Below, in pieces: positions 7,546-15,305 of a stretch of DNA of 64,000 bases. The first letter of the stretch is position 1. Each line of letters begins with the position of its first letter. Location: positions 372,001 through 436,000 of the forward strand of contig NZ_JBLXDN010000001.1 of NCBI RefSeq assembly GCF_048264025.1, in the 5' to 3' direction. The notes under the pieces are model-generated. The model made no database searches, was not told where the DNA came from, and saw nothing but the letters and a program-made list of their open reading frames with translations. Made by a program: the position numbers and the translations under genes. The DNA is from Nitrincola sp048264025 (lineage in GTDB: Bacteria > Pseudomonadota > Gammaproteobacteria > Pseudomonadales > Balneatricaceae).

Positions 7546-7937
7546 AGTGCCCTTAATGAGTCTGTGAATTATGCAAGTCGGCTGGTCTAATATATAGCCG
7601 TGACGAGGACACCCAATGAGCGCGAGACTAACGTTCATTGAACTTTCGGTAAACTCATGATCAGCTTTCCGGGCACTTACAGTCTGTGCGTTACCGCACC
7701 AAACCCTATTTGCATTTTCAGGTAGAAAGGAAAGCGATCACGGCAAGGAGCGAGTTGAGCTTGAGTTGACCACACTTATTAACAGATGCTAATAATGGCA
7801 CCTGTTATGTTGACTAGGTGACAGCCATGCAAATGAACTTTTCGGCGGATGCCAAGAAAATGCTGGGCAAGAGGTACAGGGTAAAGCCGAGCCTTATATG
7901 ATTACACAAACAGCCATTGTTATGATTTTTACCCAGC
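7546..7937. other. 392-bp intergenic region with a possible promoter
   Basis: The region separates the divergent Crp-like and methyltransferase genes. A TTGACC (7766-7771) and a TAATAA (7790-7795) spaced 18 bp could form a rightward promoter. A 24-codon frame at 7827-7901 follows it. No repeat, RNA fold or larger gene was recognised. Confidence 0.35.
7827..7901 (+). CDS. Possible 24-residue small protein
   Basis: The ATG is preceded by AGGTGACAGCC and lies 30 bp after a promoter-like pair. The predicted peptide is strongly basic (ADAKKMLGKRYRVKPSLI). It could be a real small ORF, a leader peptide or the remnant of a lost gene. There is no further support. Confidence 0.2.
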   Translation: MQMNFSADAKKMLGKRYRVKPSLI

Positions 7938-8555
7938 ATGGATAACGCCTTTACGCTAGTCGAATTTACTCGAATATATCTGGCTATTTTTTATTCCTGT
8001 GTTGCTGCGTTTTATACCCTAAGAATAATTGCGAAGAAACGATCAGGTTTGCACGAGGTAGTTTTCTCGGGGGAGCGATTTAGCTCAACCTGGTTAAATC
8101 ATATGCTATTTCGCGGTTTTAGAGTCACTATCTGGTTGGTCTGTTTATTTCGCTGGTTTTTTCCAAGCATTGATCGCTATTTGGGCATCTTTGAGGATCT
8201 CAATGTATGGCCAATCGTGCTGGTTGGCGATATTTTACTAGCTGCGGGTTTTTTGTTTGCTGTTGTAATCCATTTAAGCCTAGGGCGTCAATGGAGATCT
8301 GGTATTGACCCTCACGAGCCCGGCACATTGAAAACTAATGGTTTTTATAAGTATTCTCGCAACCCGATGTATCTAGGCGTTGCGACTGCACAGGTTGGGT
8401 TCCTCCTTGCTTTGCCCTCTGTATTTTCTGTTGTCTGTCTGTTGGTCGGGTTATACGCACTGTACAGCCAAACACTGGCTGAGGAAGCTCATCTTCTAAA
8501 CAGGTTTCCAAAAGACTACAGACATTACAAAGACCGTGTTCGAAGATGGTTATAG
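7938..8555 (+). CDS. Isoprenylcysteine carboxyl methyltransferase-like membrane protein
   Basis: A 205-residue integral membrane protein with about five hydrophobic segments and the ICMT/PEMT signature near the C-terminus: GRQWRSGIDPHEPGTLKTNG, FYKYSRNPMYLGV, then EEAHLLNRFPKDYRHYKDRV. The RHP/RNPMY-type motif and the terminal EE...YxxY element bind S-adenosylmethionine in this family. Bacterial members methylate unknown lipids or small molecules, so the annotation 'methyltransferase family protein' is safest. Confidence 0.8.
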   Translation: MDNAFTLVEFTRIYLAIFYSCVAAFYTLRIIAKKRSGLHEVVFSGERFSSTWLNHMLFRGFRVTIWLVCLFRWFFPSIDRYLGIFEDLNVWPIVLVGDILLAAGFLFAVVIHLSLGRQWRSGIDPHEPGTLKTNGFYKYSRNPMYLGVATAQVGFLLALPSVFSVVCLLVGLYALYSQTLAEEAHLLNRFPKDYRHYKDRVRRWL

Positions 8556-8783
8556 GTATCAAGATATTGCCACCAATGAAAAACATGCGTAGTAAAATTA
8601 GAATATTCAATAAAAACAAAAAATTACAGCGAAAAACCATACAAAAAATCCTATAATGGCGACGGTTTTTTGCTCTGGTTCCGACTACGCCTTCACTATG
8701 CTTGCCAGTTATAGCTTGGGTATTGGTTAACAGGTTTAGGCAAGTGCGTTCCCGGCCTGACATCAATCCACCGGATGCCCAAT

Positions 8784-9023
8784 TCAACAGCACCGGCAAA
8801 GTTCCTTGATACGTCGTATCATCGCCCAGATTACCTGTCGCCGAGCCTCGCGCTGATCCAGCCTCACTCGCTCAAGATCAATGCCTCCCCGCTCATCGAG
8901 GTATCTAGCTGGGATACCGCCCTTAAGCGGGTCATCGGTACTCGCTTCTGCCAGGTCATCGTTATCCTGGCAGGATAACGATTCGTTGGGTTGAAAGTAG
9001 CGTTCTTCAGTTGAGCTAATCAT
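8784..9023 (-). CDS. Small hypothetical protein divergent from LysR gene
   Basis: A 79-residue acidic/basic protein starting at ATG 9023, which has an excellent ribosome site (GGAGGT, 7-nt spacing). The upstream ATG at 9038 overlaps that site and is unlikely. The sequence TEERYFQPNESL...CQDNDDLAEASTDDPLKGGI is polar and the C-terminal half (ERVRLDQREARRQVIWAMIR) is an amphipathic helix ending in CRCC. The family is not recognised. Divergent placement from a LysR regulator suggests it may be the regulated target. Confidence 0.5.
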   Translation of the reverse strand: MISSTEERYFQPNESLSCQDNDDLAEASTDDPLKGGIPARYLDERGGIDLERVRLDQREARRQVIWAMIRRIKELCRCC

Positions 9024-9141
9024 GTCTCTGACCTCCATTGTGTCGTCCCTGGCGACGGGACGCTTTGGTTATCTCATGGGTTCAGATACATGCTAGTATT
9101 ATTAAATATTGCAAGCTATTCCAAAAAATCGAGGACTGACT

Positions 9142-10101
9142 TTGCAAAAACGAACAGGAAACCCGCCCAACCAATCGACCATCACCAGTCAAAAAACACG
9201 GAGCCATCTGGCCTGGAATGACTTTGAGCTTGTCCTGGCAATTGCAACTTCAGGCTCTTTGTCAGGCGCTTCACGCGCCCTGGGTGTCAGTCATGCTACT
9301 GTTTTTAGGAGGATCGGTGATATCGAGCAGCGCCTGGGCGTTACGCTTTTTGAGCGGAGCCGGACCGGTTACCGACCAACGCTTGCGGGAGAAGAACTTG
9401 CCGACACCGCCAAGGTAATGGATGAAGCTGCCTTGGCTGCCGAACGTAAAGTGGCCGGACGTGACCTGGAACCCAGTGGAGAAATCTGGGCCACCACAAC
9501 GGACTCGCTACTGATGGGGTTACTGACACCCCTGTTTATGCAATTCCAGCACAAATATCCAGGCATCCTGCTCGACGTCGCCGTATCCAACCAATTATTC
9601 AACCTGACACGCAGAGAAGCGGATGTCGCCATCCGCCCGTCCAACCGCCCACCTGAAAACCTGATCGGCCGACCCTTGACCCCCATCGGTCAGGCAGTCT
9701 ACGGGCACCGAAGCCTCGGCTTGACCCCGGGAGGGATGATCGAAACTCTTGCTAACCAACCCTGGATTGGTGGTGGGCCGCGATTACAGGACGCGGCTCT
9801 GAGTCAGTGGATGGACAATAACGGGCTGAACGAGGCCTGTGTTTATCGCGTTGATACCCTGGTTAGCATACTCAGCGCTGTTCGCTCGGGCATGGGGCTG
9901 GCCGTCCTGCCGTGTTACCTGGCCGGCGATGATGCGGATATTGTGCAGCTCACCGACCCCATCCCTGAACTGGAGTACGGCCTGTGGTTTCTGATGCACC
10001 CAGATCTGAGAGGGGTAGTGAGAATTCATGCCTTAATGGACTTTCTGACCGAAGCTATCCGTGCGCAGAAACAACGCCTGGCCGGGCCATTATTACCCTA
10101 G
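9142..10101 (+). CDS. LysR-family transcriptional regulator
   Basis: About 319 residues from TTG 9142, placed 6 nt after CGAGGA. A TTG at 9109 would add 11 residues. The N-terminal winged HTH reads FELVLAIATSGSLSGASRAL GVSHATVFRRIGDIEQRLGV TLF, followed by the periplasmic-binding-like LysR substrate domain (GEIWATTTDSLL...LLTPLFMQFQHKYPGILLDVAV). It belongs to the AmpR/ArgP-like group with an unusual THATV/HATVFRR recognition helix. The likely target is the divergent small gene. Effector unknown. Confidence 0.85.
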   Translation: MQKRTGNPPNQSTITSQKTRSHLAWNDFELVLAIATSGSLSGASRALGVSHATVFRRIGDIEQRLGVTLFERSRTGYRPTLAGEELADTAKVMDEAALAAERKVAGRDLEPSGEIWATTTDSLLMGLLTPLFMQFQHKYPGILLDVAVSNQLFNLTRREADVAIRPSNRPPENLIGRPLTPIGQAVYGHRSLGLTPGGMIETLANQPWIGGGPRLQDAALSQWMDNNGLNEACVYRVDTLVSILSAVRSGMGLAVLPCYLAGDDADIVQLTDPIPELEYGLWFLMHPDLRGVVRIHALMDFLTEAIRAQKQRLAGPLLP

Positions 10102-10239
10102 CTTGGTTTTATTTGCTGTAGTAGATACATTTGGTATAACAGAGCGCTGCCCCAAAGGGTTTTGAGTCACAATGTCGACCTTTGTGGTCCAATGTTTAAC
10201 GGCACAGTACCCACGCTATACACAAATGAGGTTATTAAA

Positions 10240-10596
10240 TTGCGAGTAATTATTACTATGGCGTTGCTTCTCTCACTAGAGGGTTGCGCGAGTCAAACTG
10301 TTCGGGTTTACGAAAATACGGGCGAAAGGCAGTGTGAAGGGGGCGGGGTTACGCTTACGGAGAATGCAGCGAAGCTCACCAGTGCGGGTATTGACGTTAT
10401 CGATTCGAAATGTGGCATACAAACTGGTGTTGCTGTTATGGCTGTTTGTGGCGGCTCAACAGTCAACATTCACACCCACGAAATAAAAGCGCATGACCTC
10501 GATAGAGCCGAAGAGCTGGGGTTCGAAAATATCATCGCTTTGGTTAGTAAGGAAAGCGGTACCGGCTATGCGTTCAAGCAATGCCCAGACGCCTAA
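10240..10596 (+). CDS. Small hypothetical lipoprotein
   Basis: From TTG 10240 (GAGG upstream) the 118-residue product has a lipoprotein signal peptide with lipobox LSLEGC, predicting a lipid-anchored cysteine near residue 16. The mature part has further cysteines (RQCEGGG, DSKCGIQTG, AVCGGSTVNIH, KQCPDA). The AAELGF/RAEELGFENIIALV C-terminal region resembles small RcsF-like lipoproteins. In RcsF the disulfide pattern is similar, but I treat this as a hint only. It is the lead gene of a short run of cassette-like genes. Confidence 0.55.
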   Translation: MRVIITMALLLSLEGCASQTVRVYENTGERQCEGGGVTLTENAAKLTSAGIDVIDSKCGIQTGVAVMAVCGGSTVNIHTHEIKAHDLDRAEELGFENIIALVSKESGTGYAFKQCPDA

Positions 10597-10915
10597 TAAG
10601 CACAGTGTAACACTGGCTGCTGCATTACTTTTGGCTGCCAGCTCGGTATTTGCCGAGTCGCCAATCCTGCTCGTCGCGCCGCCTGAGATTCAAAAGGCCA
10701 AAGGCAATATTGCACCAAAGTTCGAAGGTGCAGAGGAAAAGGCGGTGGGGTTATCCGCCGCCATTGCTGCAGTCGCTGAGGAGTGCCGATGTCACTTTTT
10801 CGATGCAGGTCTGGTAACATCGACAAGCCGAGTTGATGGCGTTCATTTGGATGAAGATCAACATGACGAACTTGGTTTGGCATTGGCCAAAGCCATTCAG
10901 CCGCTGGTTTCGTAA
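10568..10915 (+). pseudogene. C-terminal remnant of an SGNH/GDSL hydrolase
   Basis: The last 80 or so residues (ILLVAPPEIQ...FEGAEEKAVGLSAAIAAVAEE, FFDAGLVTSTSRVDGVHLDEDQH) are block V and flanks of a GDSL esterase, including the catalytic D-G-V-H-L-D Asp/His pair. The nucleophile block with GDSL and the oxyanion Gly and Asn blocks are absent. The piece is preceded in frame by an unrelated leader (SVTLAAALLLAASSVFAESP) that looks like a signal peptide. Either it is a recombined fragment or a truncated inactive gene. It overlaps the upstream lipoprotein gene by 29 bp. Confidence 0.65.
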
Positions 10916-10960
10916 TATTGTGCATAACAATCGCGTGAAAACAAATCTAGGGACAGAAAT

Positions 10961-11257
10961 ATGAAATGGCCTTTCATCTATGTAGTTTCGCTATTCGGGT
11001 TATGGCATACGATTGACTTGGAAGCGGATACTCTCTTCTCAAGCAAGATTGCTCCTTTCTTATTCAGCTTCGTTTTTATAGCCTTTCTATTTTGGCTTAT
11101 CCTGAAAATGAGTAGACGCTCATCTTCATCAACTAGTGATGGGGGGGGTGGTGTCATAACGACAGGAGATGGTGTCGTAACGACGGGAAGTTTTTTTGAT
11201 GTCAGTGGCGGAGGCGATTGCAGTGGTGGTGACTGCGGAGGCGGTGGTGGTGATTGA
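10961..11257 (+). CDS. Small membrane protein with Gly/Cys-rich tail
   Basis: A 98-residue protein with two hydrophobic segments (FIYVVSLFGLWHTI and APFLFSFVFIAFLFWLILKM) followed by a low-complexity tail of Gly, Ser, Thr and Asp that ends GGGDCSGGDCGGGGGD. The tail resembles those of small inner-membrane proteins of unknown function. The ATG at 10961 has an AGGGAC ribosome site. Function unknown. Confidence 0.55.
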   Translation: MKWPFIYVVSLFGLWHTIDLEADTLFSSKIAPFLFSFVFIAFLFWLILKMSRRSSSSTSDGGGGVITTGDGVVTTGSFFDVSGGGDCSGGDCGGGGGD

Positions 11258-11291
11258 TAGCCTTGCTAACAAGCCACTTAAATACGTTTCC

Positions 11292-11443
11292 ATGCACACA
11301 GGTAGTTGTTTATGTGGAGCGGTAGTGAAAAGTTTCCGGACTGGGTATCTATTGCGGTTGCGACCTTAGATACCCCGTTTTATCCACAGAGCATTAAGCA
11401 AGTTCACCAAGAATCCAGAGCCTGTTGGCTCGAAGTCAGTTAA
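11292..11443 (+). pseudogene. GFA-family (DUF/glutathione-dependent formaldehyde-activating) remnant
   Basis: ATG 11292 begins HTGSCLCGAVV, the first zinc-binding CxC of GFA enzymes. A deletion and frameshift follow, and a second frame from about 11336 reads PDWVSIAVATLDTPFYPQSI ending at a TAA at 11443, the usual C-terminal part of the family. The middle with the remaining zinc cysteines is gone, so the gene is dead. It lies within the cassette-like zone. Confidence 0.55.
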
Positions 11444-11532
11444 CAAAGTAGGCCTTGCCGTGCTTCGCATTGAGCTACAAGAAGCAGTGCAATTATCTTC
11501 ATGATTGCGGCTAGTACAAAAGGAACACTGTA

Positions 11533-11928
11533 TTGATACACCAACAGATCACAGTACGGAAATCGGCAGGGTGGCGCATCTACGCTTGGGTTATTGCTAT
11601 GCAAGCTGTTGGCGCGCCGATGGCTGCTGTTTATTTCGACGATTTCAGCGTCATGGATATTGTGGACTTTGTCTTCATAGTGATCGGAGTCCTTGGGTTG
11701 ATGGGATACGTGTATGCATTGCGCATTGGCTCGGCAGGATTCTGGTGGCTGTTCCTGCCAGTGTTTGTACTCTGGGATCTATTCTTTCGTTTCATCATAA
11801 TGAGGCCTGACTCAGAGGTCGACATCACCTCCTACTACCTTATCCTTTGCATCCTATTTCTGTTTCTCATCCCACAGTACATCGCGATCTATCGCTATCA
11901 GCGTGAGCTACAGCTGAGTCAGACCTAG
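11533..11928 (+). CDS. Hypothetical membrane protein, four predicted helices
   Basis: A 131-residue protein beginning at TTG 11533 after an AAAGGAAC ribosome site. Four hydrophobic stretches are visible: IYAWVIAMQAVGAPMAAVYF, IVDFVFIVIGVLGLMGYVYA, FWWLFLPVFVLWDLFFRFII and YYLILCILFLFLIPQYIAIY. The ends are polar (YRYQRELQLSQT). It overlaps the end of the convergent MFS gene by 4 bp. No family is recognised. Confidence 0.6.
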   Translation: MIHQQITVRKSAGWRIYAWVIAMQAVGAPMAAVYFDDFSVMDIVDFVFIVIGVLGLMGYVYALRIGSAGFWWLFLPVFVLWDLFFRFIIMRPDSEVDITSYYLILCILFLFLIPQYIAIYRYQRELQLSQT

Positions 11929-13142
11929 GGTGTATGTACATCTCTGCGCAGGTTAATGACCTGAAACAGCGCTCCTATTGCAGCAACCACACCGGCACCA
12001 ACTGGCAGAACCCATATGGGTAGATTAAGCATTAATGCCAGACCACCTGCTGCGGCGCCAATAGCACTACCCAGATACAAAGCAGATTCATTGAGCGCTA
12101 CAGCAAGATTACCATCACCATGCGACTCCCGAGCATGGATTAGCTGATTATTCTGCGGCACTTGCAGAGCCCAACCAACAGCTCCCCAGATTGCTATTGG
12201 CAGCATAACCAGCCAAGCACTCCAAGCCGAAATTAGCGGTAGTACCAGAAGAGACAGTGACAGAACCAACATGATGAAAAGCGTCATTCTAGGGCCACTA
12301 ATGCGGTCGGTCATAGGTCCCACTAAAAAGCTTCCAGCTACACCACCAACTCCCCAAACCCAAAGGTAGGGTATAACTGTTTCCACCCTGCCATAATCTG
12401 GAGCCAATAACAGAGGAGCAAGAAAGGTATACATCCCAAGGCTAGCTATGGCGGCCAGCAATGACACCAGAAGAATGATTGTCACTTGGCCATCAACCAA
12501 CAATGACAACTTGCGATGTAGTGGAATGAATGCCGTACTCGGTAATGCTGGCAATCGCCACAACAGCCCAAAAAGGGCAATTAACCCAAGGGAGGTTACT
12601 AACCAAAGTGCCGATGCCCAACCCCATTGTTCTGCCAGAATAAGACCAATCGGGACGCCCAACACTGTTCCCGCGGCCATACCACCCATGATGATAGAAA
12701 TGGCCTTTCCTCGACCAGTCGTTGACAGTGTCGCCACTATAGCGATGCCCATCGCAAGATAAACTCCGGAACCGATCCCGGCTATCGCCCTAAATACAAG
12801 CAACCACGAAAAATCCGTAGAAAGTGCACTGGCAGCGTTTGATAACACAAACAAACCAAGTGCAGCTAACAACCCGGCTCTTTGTCGATTACCCGGTAGC
12901 AAAGCCACAATGAGTGGCGACCCTATTCCATAAGCTAGTGTAAAGGCTGTTACTAGCTGTGCAGCAACTCCGACAGAAACACTGAAGGCCTGTTCGATCA
13001 TAGGAATAAGCCCCGCTGTAACATAAGACGCCATACCGAGTGCAAAGGCACCCAGTGCAATCAGGTAAACAGAAGGAGAGGCTGAGGATGTGGTTATAAC
13101 GGACGTTACTTCTGTTCGACAAGCTTCATTACTCATATTCAT
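11925..13142 (-). CDS. MFS transporter, DHA1/AraJ-like exporter
   Basis: A 405-residue protein with twelve hydrophobic segments. The start is ATG 13142 with GGAG upstream. Motif-like regions are visible: a first-loop GIGSPLIVALLPGNRQRAGL, FRAIAGIGSGVYLAMGIAIV (motif C-like, typical of drug-proton antiporters), and PMTDRISGPRMTLFIM in the second half. This is the AraJ/YdhP group of drug or metabolite exporters. It is divergently transcribed from an MmyB-type XRE regulator, with a CTGTTAC/GTAACAG inverted repeat between them, so control by that regulator is likely. Substrate unknown. Confidence 0.85.
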   Translation of the reverse strand: MNMSNEACRTEVTSVITTSSASPSVYLIALGAFALGMASYVTAGLIPMIEQAFSVSVGVAAQLVTAFTLAYGIGSPLIVALLPGNRQRAGLLAALGLFVLSNAASALSTDFSWLLVFRAIAGIGSGVYLAMGIAIVATLSTTGRGKAISIIMGGMAAGTVLGVPIGLILAEQWGWASALWLVTSLGLIALFGLLWRLPALPSTAFIPLHRKLSLLVDGQVTIILLVSLLAAIASLGMYTFLAPLLLAPDYGRVETVIPYLWVWGVGGVAGSFLVGPMTDRISGPRMTLFIMLVLSLSLLVLPLISAWSAWLVMLPIAIWGAVGWALQVPQNNQLIHARESHGDGNLAVALNESALYLGSAIGAAAGGLALMLNLPIWVLPVGAGVVAAIGALFQVINLRRDVHTP

Positions 13143-13192
13143 GGATCGTTTCTCCAAGTGCGAAAAACGGCCATTCTATGAGTGCAAATAAA

Positions 13193-13234
13193 CTGTTACA
13201 ATTTAACTGATTATACTATTACTTAAAGTAACAG
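13193..13234. promoter_or_regulatory. Divergent operator candidate between MFS and XRE genes
   Basis: CTGTTAC (13193-13199) and GTAACAG (13228-13234) form a perfect inverted pair with centres 35 bp apart. They bracket an AT-rich stretch that includes a TATACT (13212-13217) and sit 8-49 bp before the XRE start. Such spacing lets one dimer bind each arm or two dimers bridge. It is a candidate site for the XRE regulator at 13242. Confidence 0.4.
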
Positions 13235-13241
13235 GGATCTC

Positions 13242-14027
13242 ATGAGTAAACTTGAGCGCACGCGTGCAGAGCTTACGACCTTCCTGCGCACGAGACGTGA
13301 ACGATTATCTCCCGCTGACGTCGGCCTGCCCAGCGGCGGTCGTCGGCGCACTCCAGGGCTGCGTCGTGAAGAAGTTGCTGCACTTTCGGGCGTAGGTCTC
13401 ACTTGGTACACCTGGCTGGAGCAAGGTCGAGACATCAGTGTGTCTCCCTCCTTTTTGGACAACCTTTCTCGAGCACTAAAGCTCGATGCCGCCGAACGCA
13501 GGCACTTATTTTTACTTGCTCATGACAGGCTTCCAGCCGAACCAGGCAAAACCTTTTGCGAGGTGCCGCCATTAGTGTTGAGATTAATGAAGGATCTATC
13601 GCCTCATGCGACCTACGTGCTTAATCTTCGCTGGGATGTATTAGCTTTCAACGATCCGGCCGACCAGCTATTTGGTTTCAAGCACCATGCGGCAGGACAA
13701 CGCAATTTGTTGTGGATGCTGTTTACTGACCCGAGCCTGCGCGAACGTTTGGTTGATTGGGAAGATCAAGCCGTACAAATGCTATCCAGTTTTCGACGCG
13801 ATTATGCCCATGCGACACAGGAAGCAGAGATCCAGGCACTTGTTGCCAATTTACAAAAGGCATCCCCCGAGTTCAAACAGGGGTGGAGCCGCCATGATGT
13901 CCACGCACCCTGCCAGGGTAAACGTGACCTACAGCTTGATGGCAGGATAGTTACTTTCGAACACACGTCAATGACCATCGACGCCGATCGGCACCTTCGA
14001 TTAGTGGTGTATGCAGAAACATCTTAA
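13242..14027 (+). CDS. XRE-family regulator with MmyB-like ligand-binding domain
   Basis: A 261-residue protein. Residues 10-70 form the HTH (GGRRRTPGLRREEVAALSGV, GLTWYTWLEQGRDI), and the rest matches the MmyB/MLTR ligand-binding fold (LVLRLMKDLSPHATYVLNLR WDVLAFNDPADQLFG...RHDVHAPCQGKRDLQ, a PAS-like core). These regulators often repress a nearby oxidoreductase or exporter and sense small hydrophobic compounds. AGGGA precedes the ATG. The divergent MFS gene is the evident target. No frameshift. Confidence 0.9.
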   Translation: MSKLERTRAELTTFLRTRRERLSPADVGLPSGGRRRTPGLRREEVAALSGVGLTWYTWLEQGRDISVSPSFLDNLSRALKLDAAERRHLFLLAHDRLPAEPGKTFCEVPPLVLRLMKDLSPHATYVLNLRWDVLAFNDPADQLFGFKHHAAGQRNLLWMLFTDPSLRERLVDWEDQAVQMLSSFRRDYAHATQEAEIQALVANLQKASPEFKQGWSRHDVHAPCQGKRDLQLDGRIVTFEHTSMTIDADRHLRLVVYAETS

Positions 14028-14125
14028 ATCACGGAAAGACTTGAAATTGACCCCAAGAAAGCCGATGAGCGGCTGAGCTTTCTTCTGGACTGATATAAAA
14101 AACAGGTAACTGTGGATAACTAACC

Positions 14126-14545
14126 ATGTGGATACAAAAAACCCTTCAATTAGACGCCAAACCCAGGGGCTTTCACCTCATCACCCGTGATGTGTTGCAA
14201 GCTATTCCAGAGCTAAAGCAGTGTAATATTGGCCTGCTACACCTGTTTATCCAGCATACCTCGGCCTCGCTGACCATCAACGAGAATGCCGATCCAGATG
14301 TGCGGGGTGATTTTGAGCGCTTTTTTAATCATGCAGTTCCGGAAAATGCCCCCTTTTATGTGCATCTGGACGAAGGCAGTGATGATATGCCGGCGCACCT
14401 GAAAAGCAGTTTGCTGGGCTGCTCACTGAGTTTGCCCGTCAGTAACGGACACTTAAATCTGGGGAGCTGGCAGGGTATCTACCTGTGCGAGCACCGCAAT
14501 CATGGTGGATCGCGGCGGCTGGTTTTAACCCTGCAAGGTGAATAG
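14126..14545 (+). CDS. YjbQ/UPF0047 family protein
   Basis: A 139-residue protein with the full YjbQ signature: HLFIQHTSASLTINENADPD, DDMPAHLKSSLLG and the C-terminal NLGSWQGIYLCEHRNHGGSR R. The conserved His and Asp residues form a metal-like pocket. E. coli YjbQ has weak thiamine phosphate synthase activity, but its true role is unclear. The gene precedes the GntR regulon. An overlapping TTATCCACA-type 9-mer at 14111 is probably incidental. Confidence 0.9.
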   Translation: MWIQKTLQLDAKPRGFHLITRDVLQAIPELKQCNIGLLHLFIQHTSASLTINENADPDVRGDFERFFNHAVPENAPFYVHLDEGSDDMPAHLKSSLLGCSLSLPVSNGHLNLGSWQGIYLCEHRNHGGSRRLVLTLQGE

Positions 14546-14580
14546 TGGCGCTAACACCCGTTGTGGTGCCTGAGGTACAC

Positions 14581-14600
14581 TTGGATGATGCATCATCCAA
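14581..14600. promoter_or_regulatory. Perfect 20-bp palindrome upstream of gntR
   Basis: TTGGATGATGCATCATCCAA is self-complementary over all 20 bases and ends 21 bp before the GntR start codon. The inner ATGATGCATCAT recurs upstream of the kinase/PLP-enzyme operon (17614-17625), so it is most likely the operator of this GntR protein, used for autoregulation. Confidence 0.7.
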
Positions 14601-14621
14601 ACCTGCAAGAGCCTATTCGCT

Positions 14622-15305
14622 ATGAATTATCCAATCAGTGAAATCCATCATGCCCGACTGGGCAGCAGTATTTATGCACTGTTACGCGATGCGCTGATTA
14701 CCGGGCGCTTCAAGCCTAATGACCGGCTGCGTATCCGCGAACTGGCTGAGCAGTTATCCACCAGTGTCACACCGGTGCGTGATGCCATCCTGCAACTGGC
14801 CAAGGAGCAGGCGCTGGAGATGCGCTCACCACGCGACATTCGCGTTCCGCAGTTAAGTCAGAGCCAATATGATGAAATTCGCCTGTTGCGTTTGTCATTG
14901 GAAGGTATGGCGGCGGAGCAGGCGGCACAGAAAATCAGCGCCGATGCCTTGCAACAATTACGCGCAAATATCGATCAGAATCATACCGCAATCCTCGCAA
15001 ACGATCTGTCAGTGGCCTTACGGTTGAATAGCGAATTTCACCTATTACTGGCTGATGCGGCAGGCATGCCCTTGCTACGCAATCTGATTGACATGCTGTG
15101 GATGCGTACCGGCCCGCTGATTGCCCAGAGCTACCGTGAGTTTTCCCAGCAGATGGCCATAGGTCATCATGAAGAGCTGTGGCAGGCTCTGGCTAGTCGT
15201 GACTCAGACGCGACCCGCACAGCCATCCAGCAGGACATTCTCGATGGTAATCTGAAAATGCGTAGCTTCCTGCGAGAGGATGACGCATCAGCTCAGCCGA
15301 GTTAA
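14622..15305 (+). CDS. GntR-family (FCD) transcriptional regulator
   Basis: A 227-residue regulator. The N-terminal winged HTH reads LRDALITGRFKPNDRLRIRE LAEQLSTSVTPVRDAILQLA, then an all-helical FCD ligand domain (EIRLLRLSLEGMAAEQAAQK, SEFHLLLADAAGMPLLRNLI) with the metal-binding-type Asp/His positions usual in this group. Its last 18 bases overlap the end of the convergent PLP-enzyme gene. A perfect palindrome lies just upstream, and a matching one lies before the kinase gene on the other side of the operon, so it is predicted to repress both. Confidence 0.9.
   Translation: MNYPISEIHHARLGSSIYALLRDALITGRFKPNDRLRIRELAEQLSTSVTPVRDAILQLAKEQALEMRSPRDIRVPQLSQSQYDEIRLLRLSLEGMAAEQAAQKISADALQQLRANIDQNHTAILANDLSVALRLNSEFHLLLADAAGMPLLRNLIDMLWMRTGPLIAQSYREFSQQMAIGHHEELWQALASRDSDATRTAIQQDILDGNLKMRSFLREDDASAQPS

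Noticed and set aside
8335..8799. Minus-strand frame of 154 codons past the methyltransferase gene
   Set aside because: It overlaps the methyltransferase gene and AT-rich DNA, and has no ribosome site or recognisable domain.
14055..14084. Small hairpin after the XRE regulator as a terminator
   Set aside because: AAGAAAGC/GCTTTCTT and AGCCG/CGGCT can pair in competing ways and no T-run follows, so it was not called.
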